DNA from: Haemonchus contortus
Taxonomy: Eukaryota; Nematoda; Chromadorea; Rhabditida; Trichostrongylidae
Assembly: GCA_000469685.2 (NCBI GenBank)
Contig: LS997567.1
Location: 9,702,104-9,766,103, forward strand
DNA: 64,000 nucleotides
Direction of reading: 5' to 3'
The notes beneath the pieces were generated by a model, which was not told where the DNA came from, ran no database searches, and saw nothing but the letters and a program-made list of their open reading frames with translations. Positions within the stretch are counted from its first letter, which is position 1. Each line of letters starts with the position of its first letter. Shown here one piece after another: positions 22,380 through 36,200 of the stretch. The position numbers were made by a program, and so were the translations under genes.

Positions 22380-23470
22380 GTGCGGAATTAAGTCCAGCCG
22401 CCTGACATAGGTGTTCCCATCCTGTCGCCTGTACTCCTACCAAATTTGAGCGCTCTAGGTCGAAAATAGAACTCCGCACAAAGCCCGCCCCTTGTGCGCG
22501 GAGTTCGGTTCCACCATACACCATGAGCTTTCCCATATTGCCTCCTGTGCTCCTACCAAATTCAACATCTTGGGTCCATGGGAACAGGAGTAATGAGTTT
22601 TCGCTCAATTCCCGCCCATTGTGGGCAGTGTTTCGTTTTTTTTCGTTTTCCATCATAAGTGTTCCCAAACTGCTTCCTGTATTGCTAACAATTTTTAACC
22701 CCTAGATCCACGGGAACAGAAGGTGTGACTTTCCGCTAAAACACCTATTTCGCACAAAGCACGCCCTTTTGGATGGAATCCAGTTCTGTCATGAACTCTA
22801 AGTGTTCATATCCTGCCGCCTGTAGTCCTGTCAAGTTTGAACTCTATAAGTCCATGGCAATCGGAGTTATGAATTTCCGGTCAAACACACACACACACAC
22901 ACACTCACACACACAAACACACACATACATACACAAACATACAAAGCAACAGGCACACCTAGCGCGTTATATATAGTAAGATGGCGAGCTAATGTCTGTA
23001 TGATTGTGAGTACCCTGGACCTAGAGCGTTCAAACTTGGTAGGAATACAAGTAGCAGGATAGGAACAGTTACGGTAGGTGGCATACCGGACCCACCAACA
23101 GGATGCAAAGTTGCACGAAAGTTGTCAGTTTGGCTTAAGAGCGCTCATACGTTGTAGGAAAACAGGCGTCAACACTTATGGTGGGCTCCACCACAAGTCT
23201 CCGCTCACCCTAGGGGTAGACCGAGCGGAAATCCAAAACTCCTGTTCCTGCGGACCGAAGGCGTTCAAATACGTTAGGATTGATTTAGGCAGGATGGAAT
23301 TACTTGATGTGAGTGGCAGAACCGGACCAGCGCACAAGTGGCGAGGTTTGCGCGGAAGTGACCAATATGAAACTAGAGCGTTCAAGCGTGGCAGGAAAAC
23401 AGGCGTCAATACATATGGTGGGTGCCACCATCGGACCTCGCTCAGCGGAACGAAGGGAATCAGTACAGTG
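22380..23470. repeat. Inverted block of ~118-145-bp units around a CA microsatellite
   Basis: Four plus-oriented units begin near 22,412, 22,530, 22,661 and 22,805 with the theme GTTCCCATCCTGCCGCCTGT, then CTCCTACCAAATTTGA. They lead into (CA)n at about 22,887-22,950. After it, the same unit appears reverse-complemented at about 23,022, 23,138, 23,257 and 23,375. The whole can fold back with the CA tract near the loop. Frames across it (22,348-22,668 -, 23,078-23,599 +) reflect repeat composition and are not called genes. Confidence 0.75.
22887..22950 (+). repeat. CA microsatellite
   Basis: An imperfect ACACAC run with T and A interruptions sits immediately after the last plus-oriented 118-145-bp unit. 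The same junction (GAATTTCCGGTCA then CA repeats) is found near 52,465. Confidence 0.9.
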
Positions 23471-24284
23471 ATGAAGACTCCCAAATTTACTCAAAACTTC
23501 GTAGTGTGTGGGAAGCTTAGAAAGATACCGCTCTATTCCCATTTTTTAACGATTTTACTATTTTTCTGTTTTTTTTTCTGGCAAATTTTCATTATTTAAG
23601 AACTTTATTACAATTCTGTAGAAGAGCGAAGGCTTCCAAACTTAGCTCAAAACTTCAGAGTGTATGGGAAGAATAAACTCGATACTATATAGTTTCTTGT
23701 TTTCAGCGGTTTTCTCTATTCTAGGATCTACGAAACGCTTCTGTATAGGAATTAAGATTACCGAACTTTGCTGTAAACATAACCGTGTTAGGAAGCCTTT
23801 AGTCGATACTATTCTGTTTCCATTTTCTAGCGATTGTCACTATTTTTCCTTTTCTTCTTCTAGCGGATTTTCACTACTTTTCTGCTTCTATCTGGCATTT
23901 TTCATCATTTTAAGTACTTTGTTACAATTCTGTAGAGGAGCAAAGAACCCAAATTCTTCTCCAAACTTCATAGTGTATGGGAAGCCTGAAGTGAAATTAT
24001 CCAGTTTCTTATTTGGCGTTTTTTTACTATATTAGGGAGTCCGAGACACTTCTAGGCATTAAGGAAGATTTCCGAACTTCGCTGTGAACCTTATCGTGTA
24101 TAGGGAACCTGAAGTCGATACTATTCTGTTTCTTTTTTCAGCAATATTTCGCTATTTTTCTGTTTTTTTCTAGCGTTTTTCACTATTTTTTTCCTTTTTT
24201 TAGCGGATACTCACTATTTTAACAACTCCTAGAAACCTCTGTGTATCAATGAAGATCTCCGAACTATGCTGTAAACCTTATTGC

Positions 24285-27200
24285 GTATAGGGAGTCTAAA
24301 GTCGATAACATTCTGTTTCTTTTTTGCGATATTTCGCTATTTTTTGTTTCTTTTTCGGCTTTTTTTTACTATTCACTCTCTTTTCTTAGCGGATACACAC
24401 CATTTTAAGAACTCCGAGAAACTTGTGGGCATCAGTGAAGATCTCCGAACTATGCTGTAAACCTTATTGCGTATATTGAGCATAAAGGCGATAACATTCT
24501 GATTCTTTTTTTAGCGGTATATCGCCATTTTTCTGATTTTTTCGGCTTTTTTTCACTATTTTTTCTCTTTCCTTAGCGGAAACGGATACTCACTGTTTTT
24601 GGGACTCCGAGAAACTTCTTGGCACCAGTGAAGATCTCCCAACTATGCTGTAAACCTTATTGCGTACAGGGAGCTTGAAATAGATAACATTCTATTTCTT
24701 TTTTAAGCGTTATTTCGCTATTTTTTGTTTCTTTTCTAGCGTTTTTTAAACTATTTTTTCTCTTTTCTTAGCGGATACACACCATTTTAAGAACTCCGAA
24801 GAACTACTGCGCATCAGTGAAGATCTCCGAGCTATGCTGTAATCCTTATTGTGTATAGGGAGCCTAAAGTCGATAGTGTTTCGTTTTTTAGCGGTATTTC
24901 AATAAATTTCTGTTTATTGCGGTATTTCGCTTTTTTTCTGTTGCTTTTTCAGCTTTTTTTCACTATTTATTTTAGCGTATTCTCACCACTTTGGCGAACA
25001 TGAGAAACTTCTGGGCATCATTGAAGATCTCCGAGCTATGCTGTCAACGTTATCGTGTATAGGGAGCCTGGAGTCGATACTATTCTGTTTCTTTTTTCAG
25101 CGATATCTCGCTATTTTTCTGTTTTTTTTTCTGGCGTTTTTCACTATTTATTTCCTTTTTTTAGGGGATACTTACTATTTTAACAACTCCTAGAAACCTC
25201 TGTGTATCAATGAAGATCTCCGAACTATGCTGTAAACCTTATTGCGTATACGGAGCCTAAAGTCGATAACAATCTGTTTCTTTTTTGCGATATTTCGCTA
25301 TTTTTTGTTTCTTTTTCGGCTTTTTTTACTATTCACTCTCTCTTTTCTTAGCGGATACACACCATTTTAAGAACTCCGAGAAACTTGTGGGCATCAATGA
25401 AGATCTCCGAGCTATGCTGTCAACGTTATCGTGTATAGGGAGCCTGGAGTCGATACTATTCTGTTTCTTTTTTCAGCGATATTTCGCTATTTTTCTGTTT
25501 TTTTTCTGGCGTTTTTCACTATTTATTTCCTTTTTTTAGGGGATACTTACTATTTTGACAACTCCTAGAAAACTCTGTGTATCAATGAAGATCTCCGAAC
25601 TACGCTGTAAACCCTATTGCGTATAGGGAGCCTAATGTCGATAGTGATCTGTTTTTTTGCGACGTTTGGCTATTATTCTCTTTCTTTTTAGTGTTTTATC
25701 ACCAACCTTTGTCTTTTTTTAGCGGGCACTCACTGTTTTGATAACCAAGGAAAACTTCTAGGCATCAATGAAGATCTCCGAACTATGCTGTAAACCTTAT
25801 TGCGTATAGGGAGCCTAAAGTCGATAACATTCTGTTTCTTTTTTCATCGGTATTTCGATATTTTTCTGTTTCTTTTTAGCTGTTTTTACTACTTTTTTTC
25901 TCTTTTCTTAGCGGATACGGATACTCACTGTGTGGGGACTCCGAAGAACTTTCGGGCATCAAGGATGATCTCCGAACTATGCTGTAAACTTTATTGCGTA
26001 GAGGTAGCCTAAAGTCGATAACATCCTCTTTCTTTTTTTGCGGTATTCGCTATTTTTCTGTTGCTTTTTTAGATTTTTCACTATTTTTTTCTTTGTTTTA
26101 CGGATACAACTGTGTGGGGACTCCGAAGAACTTTCGGGCATCAAGGATGATCTCCGAACTATGCTGTAAACTTTATTGCGTAGAGGTAGCCTAAAGTCGA
26201 TAACATTCTCTTTCTTTTTTTGCTGTATTCGCTATTTTTCTGTTGCTTTTTTAGATTTTTCACTATTTTTTTCTTTGTTTTACGGATACAACTGTGTGGG
26301 GACTCCGAAAAACTTCTGGGCATCAATGAAGTTCTCCGAACTATGCAGTAAACGTTATTGCGTATAGGTAGCCTAAATTCGATAGTATTCCATTTTAGCG
26401 GTATTTCACTAATTCTCTTTTTTTGCGGTAGTTCGCTATTTTTCTGTTTCTTTTCTAGCGTTTTTCTGAACTATTTTTTTCTTTTTTTTACATATACTCA
26501 CTATTTTAAGAACTCTGAGAAAATTCTGGGCATCAATGAAGATCTCCTAGCTTTGCTGGAAACGCTATCGCGTATAGAGAGCCTAAAATCGATAACATTC
26601 TGTTTCTTTTTTAGCGTTATTTCGCCATTTTTCTGTTTCTCTTTTAGCGTTTTTACTATTTTTTTCTCTTTTTTTACGGATGTTCACTGTTTTAAGAACT
26701 CCGAGAAACTACTGGGCATCAATGAAGATTTCCGAACTATGCTGTAAACCTTATTGCGTATAGGGAGCCTAAAGTCGATAGTATTCCGTTTTTAAAGGGA
26801 AATTCACTAATTTTCTGTTTTTTGTAGTAGTTCTCTATTTTCTGTTGCTTTTTTAGCTTCTTCACTAATTTTTTCTCTTTTTTTGACGTGTACTCAATAT
26901 TTTGAAAACTACGAAAAACTTCTGTGCATTTTGTTGTAGTTCGCTATTTTTCTGTTGCTTTTTAGCTTCTTCACTAATTTTTTCTCTTTTTTTTGACGTG
27001 TACTCAATATTTTAAAAACTCCGGAAAAATTCTGGACATTAATGAAGATATCCGAACTGTGCTGTAAACCTTATTGTGTATAGGAAGCCTATAGTCGATA
27101 GTACTCCGTTTTTAAGCGGAAATTCACTTATTTTTCCTGTTTTTTGTAGTAGATCTCTATTTTTCTGTTGCTTTTTCAGCTTTTTTTCACTATTTATTTT

Positions 27201-30200
27201 AGCGTATTCTCACCACTTTGGCGAATATGAGAAACTTCTGGGCATCATTGAAGATCTCTGAGCTATGCTGTAAACGTTATCGTGTATAGGGAGCCTAAAA
27301 TCGATAACATTCTGTTTCTTTTTTAAGCGTTATTTCGCCATTTTTCTGTTTCTTTTTTAGCGTTTTTTACTATTTTTTTCTCTTTTTTTACGGATGCTCA
27401 CTATTTTAAAAACTCCGAGAAACTGCTGAGCATCAATTGAAGATTTCCTAACTATGCTGTAAACCTTATTGCGTATAGGGAGCCTAAAGTCGATAGTATT
27501 CCTATTTTAAACGGAAATTCACTAATTTTCGGTTTTTTGTAGTAGTTCGCTGTTTTTCTGTTGCTTTTTTCAGCTTATTCACTAATTTTTTTCTCTTTTT
27601 TTAACGTGTACTCAATATTTTGAAAACTACGAAAAACTTCCGTGCATTTGTTGTAGTTCGCTATTTTTCTGTTGCTTTTTTAGCTTCTTCACTAATTTTT
27701 TCTCTTTTTTTGACGTGTACTCAATATTTTAAAAACTCCGGAAAAAATTCTGGACATTAATGAAGATTCGAACTGTGCTGTAAACCTTATGTGTATAGGA
27801 AGCCTATAAGTCGATAGTACTTCCGTTTTTAAGCGGAATTCACTTATTTTTCCTGTTTTTTGTAGTAGATCTCTATTTTTCTGTTGCTTTTTCAGCTTTT
27901 TTTCACTATTTATTTTAGCGTATTCTCACCACTTTGGCGAATATGAGAAACTTCTGGGCATCATTGAAGATCTCTGAGCTATGCTGTAAACGTTATCGTG
28001 TATAGGGAGCCTAAAAATCGATAACATTCTGTTTCTTTTTTAGCGTTATTTCGCCATTTTTCTGTTTCTTTTTAGCGTTTTTTACTATTTTTTTCTCTTT
28101 TTTTACGGATGCTCACTATTTTAAAAACTCCGAGAAACTGCTGAGCATCAATGAAGATTTCCTAACTATGCTGTAAACCTTATTGCGTATAGGGAGCCTA
28201 AAGTCGATAGTATTCCGTTTTTAAGCGGTATTTCGATAATTTTCTGTTTTTTGCCATAGTTCGCTATTTTTCTGTTGCTTTTTCAGCTTCTTCACTAATT
28301 TTTCTCTTTTCTTTACGTGTACTCAATATTTTGAAAACTCCCAAAAACTTCTGGGCATCAATGAAGATCTTCGAACTATGCTGTAAACCTTATTGCGTAT
28401 AGGGAGTCTAAAGTCGATAACATTCTGTTTCTTTTTTGCGATATTTCGCTATTTTTTGTTTCTTTTTCGGCTTTTTTTTACTATTCACTCTCTTTTCTTA
28501 GCGGATACACACAAGAACTCCGAGAAACTTGTGGGCATCAGTGAAGATCTCCGAACTATGCTGTAAACCTTATTGCGTATATTGAGCATAAAGGCGATAA
28601 CATTCTGTTTCTTTTTTAGCGGTATATCGCCATTTTTCTGATTTTTTCGGCTTTTTTTCACTATTTTTTCTCTTTCCTTAGCGGAAACGGATACTCACTG
28701 TTTTTGGGACTCCGAGAAACTTCTGGGCACCAGTTGAAGATCTCCCAACTATGCTGTAAACCTTATTGCGTACAGGGAGCTTGAAATAGATAACATTCTA
28801 TTTCTTTTTTAAGCGTTATTTCGCTATTTTTTTGTTTCTTTTCTAGCGTTTTTTGAACTATTTTTTCTCTTTTCTTAGCGGATACACACCATTTTAAGAA
28901 CTCCGAAGAACTACTGGGCATCAGTGAAGATCTCCGAGCCATGCTGTAATCCTTATTGTGTATAGGGAGCCTAAAGTCGATAGTGTTTCGTTTTTTAGCG
29001 TTATTTCAATAAATTTCTGTTTATTGCGGTATTTCGCTTTTTTTCTGTTGCTTTTTCAGCTTTTTTTTCACTATTTATTTCAGCGTATTCTCACCACTTT
29101 GGCGAACATGAGAAACTTCTGGGCATCATTGAAGATCTCCGAGCTATGCTGTCAACGTTATCGTGTATAGGGAGCCTGGAGTCGATACTATTCTGTTTCT
29201 TTTTTCAGCGATATCTCGCTATTTTTCTGTTTTTTTTCTGGCGTTTTTTCACTATTTATTTCCTTTTTTTAGGGGATACTTACTATTTTGACAACTCCTA
29301 GAAAACTCTGTGTATCAATGAAGATTTCCGAACTACGCTGTAAACCCTATTGCGTATAGGGAGCCTAATGTCGATAGTGATCTGTTTTTTGCGACGTTTG
29401 GCTATTATTCTCTTTCTTTTTAGTGTTTTATCACCAACCTTTGTCTTTTTTTAGCGGGCACTCACTGTTTCGATAACCAAGGAAAACTTCTAGGCATCAA
29501 TGAAGATCTCCGAACTATGCTGTAAACCTTATTGCGTATAGGGAGCCTAAAGTCGATAACATTCTGTTTTTTTTTGCGATATTTCGCTATTTTTTGTTTC
29601 TTTTTCGGCTTTTTTTACTATTCACTCTCTCTTTTCTTAGCGGATACACACCATTTTAAGAACTCCGAGAAACTTGTGGGCATCAATGAAGATCTCCGAA
29701 CTATGCTGTAAACCTTATTGCGTATAGGGAGCCTAAAGTCGATAACATTCTGTTTCTTTTTTCATCGGTATTTCGATATTTTCTGTTTCTTCTTAGCTGT
29801 TTTTACTACTTTGTTCTCTTTTCTTAGCGGATACGGATACTCACTGTGTGGGGACTCCGAAGAACTTTCGGGCATCAAGGATGATCTCCGAACTATGCTG
29901 TAAACTTTATTGCGTAGAGGTAGCCTAAAGTCGATAACATCCTCTTTCTTTTTTTGCGGTATTCGCTATTTTTCTGTTGCTTTTTTAGATTTTTCACTAA
30001 TTTTTTCTCTTTTTTTTGACGTGTACTCAATATTTTAAAAACTCCGGAAAAATTCTGGACATTAATGAAGATATCCGAACTGTGCTGTAAACCTTATTGT
30101 GTATAGGAAGCCTATAGTCGATAGTACTCCGTTTTTAAGCGGAAATTCACTTATTTTTCCTGTTTTTTGTAGTAGATCTCTATTTTTCTGTTGCTTTTTC

Positions 30201-33200
30201 AGCTTTTTTTCACTATTTATTTTAGCGTATTCTCACCACTTTGGCGAATATGAGAAACTTCTGGGCATCATTGAAGATCTCTGAGCTATGCTGTAAACGT
30301 TATCGTGTATAGGGAGCCTAAAATCGATAACATTCTGTTTCTTTTTTAGCGTTATTTCGCCATTTTTCTGTTTCTTTTTTAGCGTTTTTTACTATTTTTT
30401 TCTCTTTTTTTACGGATGCTCACTATTTTAAAAACTCCGAGAAACTGCTGAGCATCAATGAAGATTTCCTAACTATGCTGTAAACCTTATTGCGTATAGG
30501 GAGCCTAAAGTCGATAGTATTCCTATTTTAAACGGAAATTCACTAATTTTCGGTTTTTTGTAGTAGTTCGCTGTTTTTCTGTTGCTTTTTCAGCTTATTC
30601 ACTAATTTTTTCTCTTTTTTTAACGTGTACTCAATATTTTCAAAACTACGAAAAACTTCAGGGCATTTTGTAGTAGTTCGCTATTTTTCTGTTGCTTTTT
30701 TAGCTTCTTCACTAATTTTTTCTCTTTTTTTGACGTGTACTCAATATTTTGAAAACTCCGAAAAAATTTTGGGCATCAATGAAGATTTCCGAACTATGTT
30801 GTAAACCTTATTGCATATAGGGAGCCTAAAGTCGATAGTATTCCGTTTTTAAGCGGTATTTCGATAATTTTCTGTTTTTTGCCATAGTTCGCTATTTTTC
30901 TGTTGCTTTTTCAGCTTCTTCACTAATTTTTTCTCTTTTCTTTACGTGTACTCAATATTTTGAAAACTCCCAAAAACTTCTGGGCATCAATGAAGATCTT
31001 CGAACTATGCTGTAAACCTTATTGCGTATAGGGAGTCTAAAGTCGATAACATTCTGTTTCTTTTTTGCGATATTTCGCTATTTTTTGTTTCTTTTTCGGC
31101 TTTTTTTTACTATTCACTCTCTTTTCTTAGCGGATACACACAAGAACTCCGAGAAACTTGTGGGCATCAGTGAAGATCTCCGAACTATGCTGTAAACCTT
31201 ATTGCGTATATTGAGCATAAAGGCGATAACATTCTGTTTCTTTTTTAGCGGTATATCGCCATTTTTCTGATTTTTTCGGCTTTTTTTCACTATTTTTTCT
31301 CTTTCCTTAGCGGAAACGGATACTCACTGTTTTTGGGACTCCGAGAAACTTCTGGGCACCAGTGAAGATCTCCCAACTATGCTGTAAACCTTATTGCGTA
31401 CAGGGAGCTTGAAATAGATAACATTCTATTTCTTTTTTAAGCGTTATTTCGCTATTTTTTGTTTCTTTTCTAGCGTTTTTTGAACTATTTTTTCTCTTTT
31501 CTTAGCGGATACACACCATTTTAAGAACTCCGAAGAACTACTGGGCATCAGTGAAGATCTCCGAGCCATGCTGTAATCCTTATTGTGTATAGGGAGCCTA
31601 AAGTCGATAGTGTTTCGTTTTTTAGCGTTATTTCAATAAATTTCTGTTTATTGCGGTATTTCGCTTTTTTTCTGTTGCTTTTTCAGCTTTTTTTTCACTA
31701 TTTATTTCAGCGTATTCTCACCACTTTGGCGAACATGAGAAACTTCTGGGCATCATTGAAGATCTCCGAGCTATGCTGTCAACGTTATCGTGTATAGGGA
31801 GCCTGGAGTCGATACTATTCTGTTTCTTTTTTCAGCGATATCTCGCTATTTTTCTGTTTTTTTTTCTGGCGTTTTTCACTATTTATTTCCTTTTTTTAGG
31901 GGATACTTACTATTTTGACAACTCCTAGAAAACTCTGTGTATCAATGAAGATTTCCGAACTACGCTGTAAACCCTATTGCGTATAGGGAGCCTAATGTCG
32001 ATAGTGATCTGTTTTTTGCGACGTTTGGCTATTATTCTCTTTCTTTTTAGTGTTTTATCACCAACCTTTGTCTTTTTTTAGCGGGCACTCACTGTTTCGA
32101 TAACCAAGGAAAACTTCTAGGCATCAATGAAGATCTCCGAACTATGCTGTAAACCTTATTGCGTATACGGAGCCTAAAGTCGATAACAATCTGTTTCTTT
32201 TTTGCGATATTTCGCTATTTTTTGTTTCTTTTTCGGCTTTTTTTACTATTCACTCTCTCTTTTCTTAGCGGATACACACCATTTTAAGAACTCCGAGAAA
32301 CTTGTGGGCATCAATGAAGATCTCCGAGCTATGCTGTCAACGTTATCGTGTATAGGGAGCCTGGAGTCGATACTATTCTGTTTCTTTTTTCAGCGATATT
32401 TCGCTATTTTTCTGTTTTTTTTCTGGCCGTTTTTCACTATTTATTTCCTTTTTTTAGGGGATACTTACTATTTTGACAACTCCTAGAAAACTCTGTGTAT
32501 CAATGAAGATCTCCGAACTACGCTGTAAACCTTATTGCGTATAGGGAGCCTAATGTCGATAGTGATCTGTTTTTTTGCGACGTTTGGCTATTATTCTCTT
32601 TCTTTTTAGTGTTTTATCACCAACCTTTGTCTTTTTTTAGCGGGCACTCACTGTTTTGATAACCAAGGAAAACTTCTAGGCATCAATGAAGATCTCCGAA
32701 CTATGCTGTAAACCTTATTGCGTATAGGAGCCTAAAGTCGATAACATTCTGTTTTTTTTTGCGATATTTCGCTATTTTTGTTTCTTTTTCGGCTTTTTTT
32801 ACTATTCACTCTCTCTTTTCTTAGCGGATACACACCATTTTAAGAACTCCGAGAAACTTGTGGGCATCAATGAAGATCTATGAGCTATGCTGTCAACGTT
32901 ATCGTGTATAGGGAGCCTAAAATCGATAACATTCTGTTTCTTTTTTCATCGGTATTTCGATATTTTTCTGTTTCTTTTTAGCTGTTTTTACTACTTTTTT
33001 TCTCTTTTCTTAGCGGATACGGATACTCACTGTTTGGGGACTCCGAAAAACTTTTGGGCATCAAGGATGATCTCCGAACTATGCTGTAAACTTTATTGCG
33101 TAGAGGTAGCCTAAAGTCGATAACATCCTCTTTCTTTTTTTGCGGTATTCGCTATTTTCTGTTGCTTTTTTAGATTTTTCACTATTTTTTTCTTTGTTTT

Positions 33201-36200
33201 ACGGATACAACTGTGTGGGGACTCCGAAAAACTTCTGGGCATCAATGAAGTTCTCCGAACTATGCAGTAAACGTTATTGCGTATAGGTAGCCTAAATTCG
33301 ATAGTATTCCATTTTAGCGGTATTTCACTAATTCTCTTTTTTTGCGGTAGTTCGCTATTTTTCTGTTTCTTTTCTAGCGTTTTTCTGAACTATTTTTTTT
33401 CTTTTTTTTACATATACTCACTATTTTAAGAACTCTGAGAAAATTCTGGCATCAATGAAGATCTCCTAGCTTTGCTGGAAACGCTATCGCGTATAGAGAG
33501 CCTAAAATCGATAACATTCTGTTTCTTTTTTAGCGTTATTTCGCCATTTTTCTGTTTCTCTTTTAGCGTTTTTACTATTTTTTTCTCTTTTTTTACGGAT
33601 GTTCACTGTTTTAAGAACTCCGAGAAACTACTGGGCATCAATGAAGATTTCCGAACTATGCTGTAAACCTTATTGCGTATAGGGAGCCTAAAGTCGATAG
33701 TATTCCGTTTTTAAAGGGAAATTCACTAATTTTCTGTTTTTTGTAGTAGTTCTCTATTTTCTGTGGCTTTTTTAGCTTCTTCACTAATTTTTTCTCTTTT
33801 TTTGACGTGTACTCAATATTTTGAAAACTCCGAAAAAATTTTGGGCATCAATGAAGATTTCCGAACTATGTTGTAAACCTTATTGCGTATAGGGAGCCTA
33901 AAGTCGATAGTATTCCGTTTTTAAGCGGTATTTCGATAATTTTCTGTTTTTTGCCATAGTTCGCTATTTTTCTGTTGCTTTTTCAGCTTCTTCACTAATT
34001 TTTTCTCTTTTCTTTACGTGTACTCAATATTTTGAAAACTCCCAAAAACTTCTGGGCATCAATGAAGATCTTCGAACTATGCTGTAAACCTTATTGCGTA
34101 TAGGGAGTCTAAAGTCGATAACATTCTGTTTCTTTTTTGCGATATTTCGCTATTTTTTGTTTCTTTTTCGGCTTTTTTTTACTATTCACTCTCTTTTCTT
34201 AGCGGATACACACAAGAACTCCGAGAAACTTGTGGGCATCAGTGAAGATCTCCGAACTATGCTGTAAACCTTATTGCGTATATTGAGCATAAAGGCGATA
34301 ACATTCTGTTTCTTTTTTAGCGGTATATCGCCATTTTTCTGATTTTTTCGGCTTTTTTTCACTATTTTTTCTCTTTCCTTAGCGGAAACGGATACTCACT
34401 GTTTTTGGGACTCCGAGAAACTTCTGGGCACCAGTGAAGATCTCCCAACTATGCTGTAAACCTTATTGCGTACAGGGAGCTTGAAATAGATAACATTCTA
34501 TTTCTTTTTTAAGCGTTATTTCGCTATTTTTTGTTTCTTTTCTAGCGTTTTTTAAACTATTTTTTCTCTTTTCTTAGCGGATACACACCATTTTAAGAAC
34601 TCCGAAGAACTACTGGGCATCAGTGAAGATCTCCGAGCCATGCTGTAATCCTTATTGTGTATAGGGAGCCTAAAGTCGATAGTGTTTCGTTTTTTAGCGT
34701 TATTTCAATAAATTTCTGTTTATTGCGGTATTTCGCTTTTTTTCTGTTGCTTTTTCAGCTTTTTTTCACTATTTATTTCAGCGTATTCTCACCACTTTGG
34801 CGAACATGAGAAACTTCTGGGCATCATTGAAGATCTCCGAGCTATGCTGTCAACGTTATCGTGTATAGGGAGCCTGGAGTCGATACTATTCTGTTTGTTT
34901 TTCAGCGATATCTCGCTATTTTTCTGTTTTTTTTCTGGCGTTTTTCACTATTTATTTCCTTTTTTTAGGGGATACTTACTATTTTGCCTCATCGTCTAAC
35001 AGATTAACCTTTGATTTCCGAACTACGCTGTAAACCCTATTGCGTATAGGGAGCCTAATGTCGATAGTGATCTGTTTTTTGCGACGTTTGGCTATTATTC
35101 TCTTTCTTTTTAGTGTTTTATCACCAACCTTTGTCTTTTTTTAGCGGGCACTCACTGTTTTGATAACCAAGGAAAACTTCTAGGCATCAATGAAGATCTC
35201 CGAACTATGCTGTAAACCTTATTGCGTATACGGAGCCTAAAGTCGATAACAATCTGTTTCTTTTTTGCGATATTTCGCTATTTTTTGTTTCTTTTTCTCC
35301 TTTTTTTACTATTCACTCTCTCTTTTCTTAGCGGATACACACCATTTTAAGAACTCCGAGAAACTTGTGGGCATCAATGAAGATCTCCGAGCTATGCTGT
35401 CAACGTTATCGTGTATAGGGAGCCTGGAGTCGATACTATTCTGTTTCTTTTTTCAGCGATATTTCGCTATTTTTCTGTTTTTTTTCTGGCGTTTTTCACT
35501 ATTTATTTCCTTTTTTTAGGGGATACTTACTATTTTGACAACTCCTAGAAAACTCTGTGTATCAATGAAGATCTCCGAACTACGCTGTAAACCTTATTGC
35601 GTATAGGGAGCCTAATGTCGATAGTGATCTGTTTTTTTGCGACGTTTGGCTATTATTCTCTTTCTTTTTAGTGTTTTATCACCAACCTTTGTCTTTTTTT
35701 AGCGGGCACTCACTGTTTTGATAACCAAGGAAAACTTCTAGGCATCAATGAAGATCTCCGAACTATGCTGTAAACCTTATTGCGTATAGGGAGCCTAAAG
35801 TCGATAACATTCTGTTTTTTTGCGATATTTCGCTATTTTTTGTTTCTTTTTCGGCTTTTTTTACTATTCACTCTCTCTTTTCTTAGCGGATACACACCAT
35901 TTTAAGAACTCCGAGAAACTTGTGGGCATCAATGAAGATCTATGAGCTATGCTGTCAACGTTATCGTGTATAGGGAGCCTAAAATCGATAACATTCTGTT
36001 TCTTTTTTCATCGGTATTTCGATATTTTTCTGTTTCTTCTTAGCTGTTTTTACTACTTTGTTCTCTTTTCTTAGCGGATACGGATACTCACTGTGTGGGG
36101 ACTCCGAAGAACTTTCGGGCATCAAGGATGATCTCCGGCGTAGAGGTAGCCTAAAGTCGATAACATCCTCTTTCTTTTTTTGCGGTATTCGCTATTTTTC

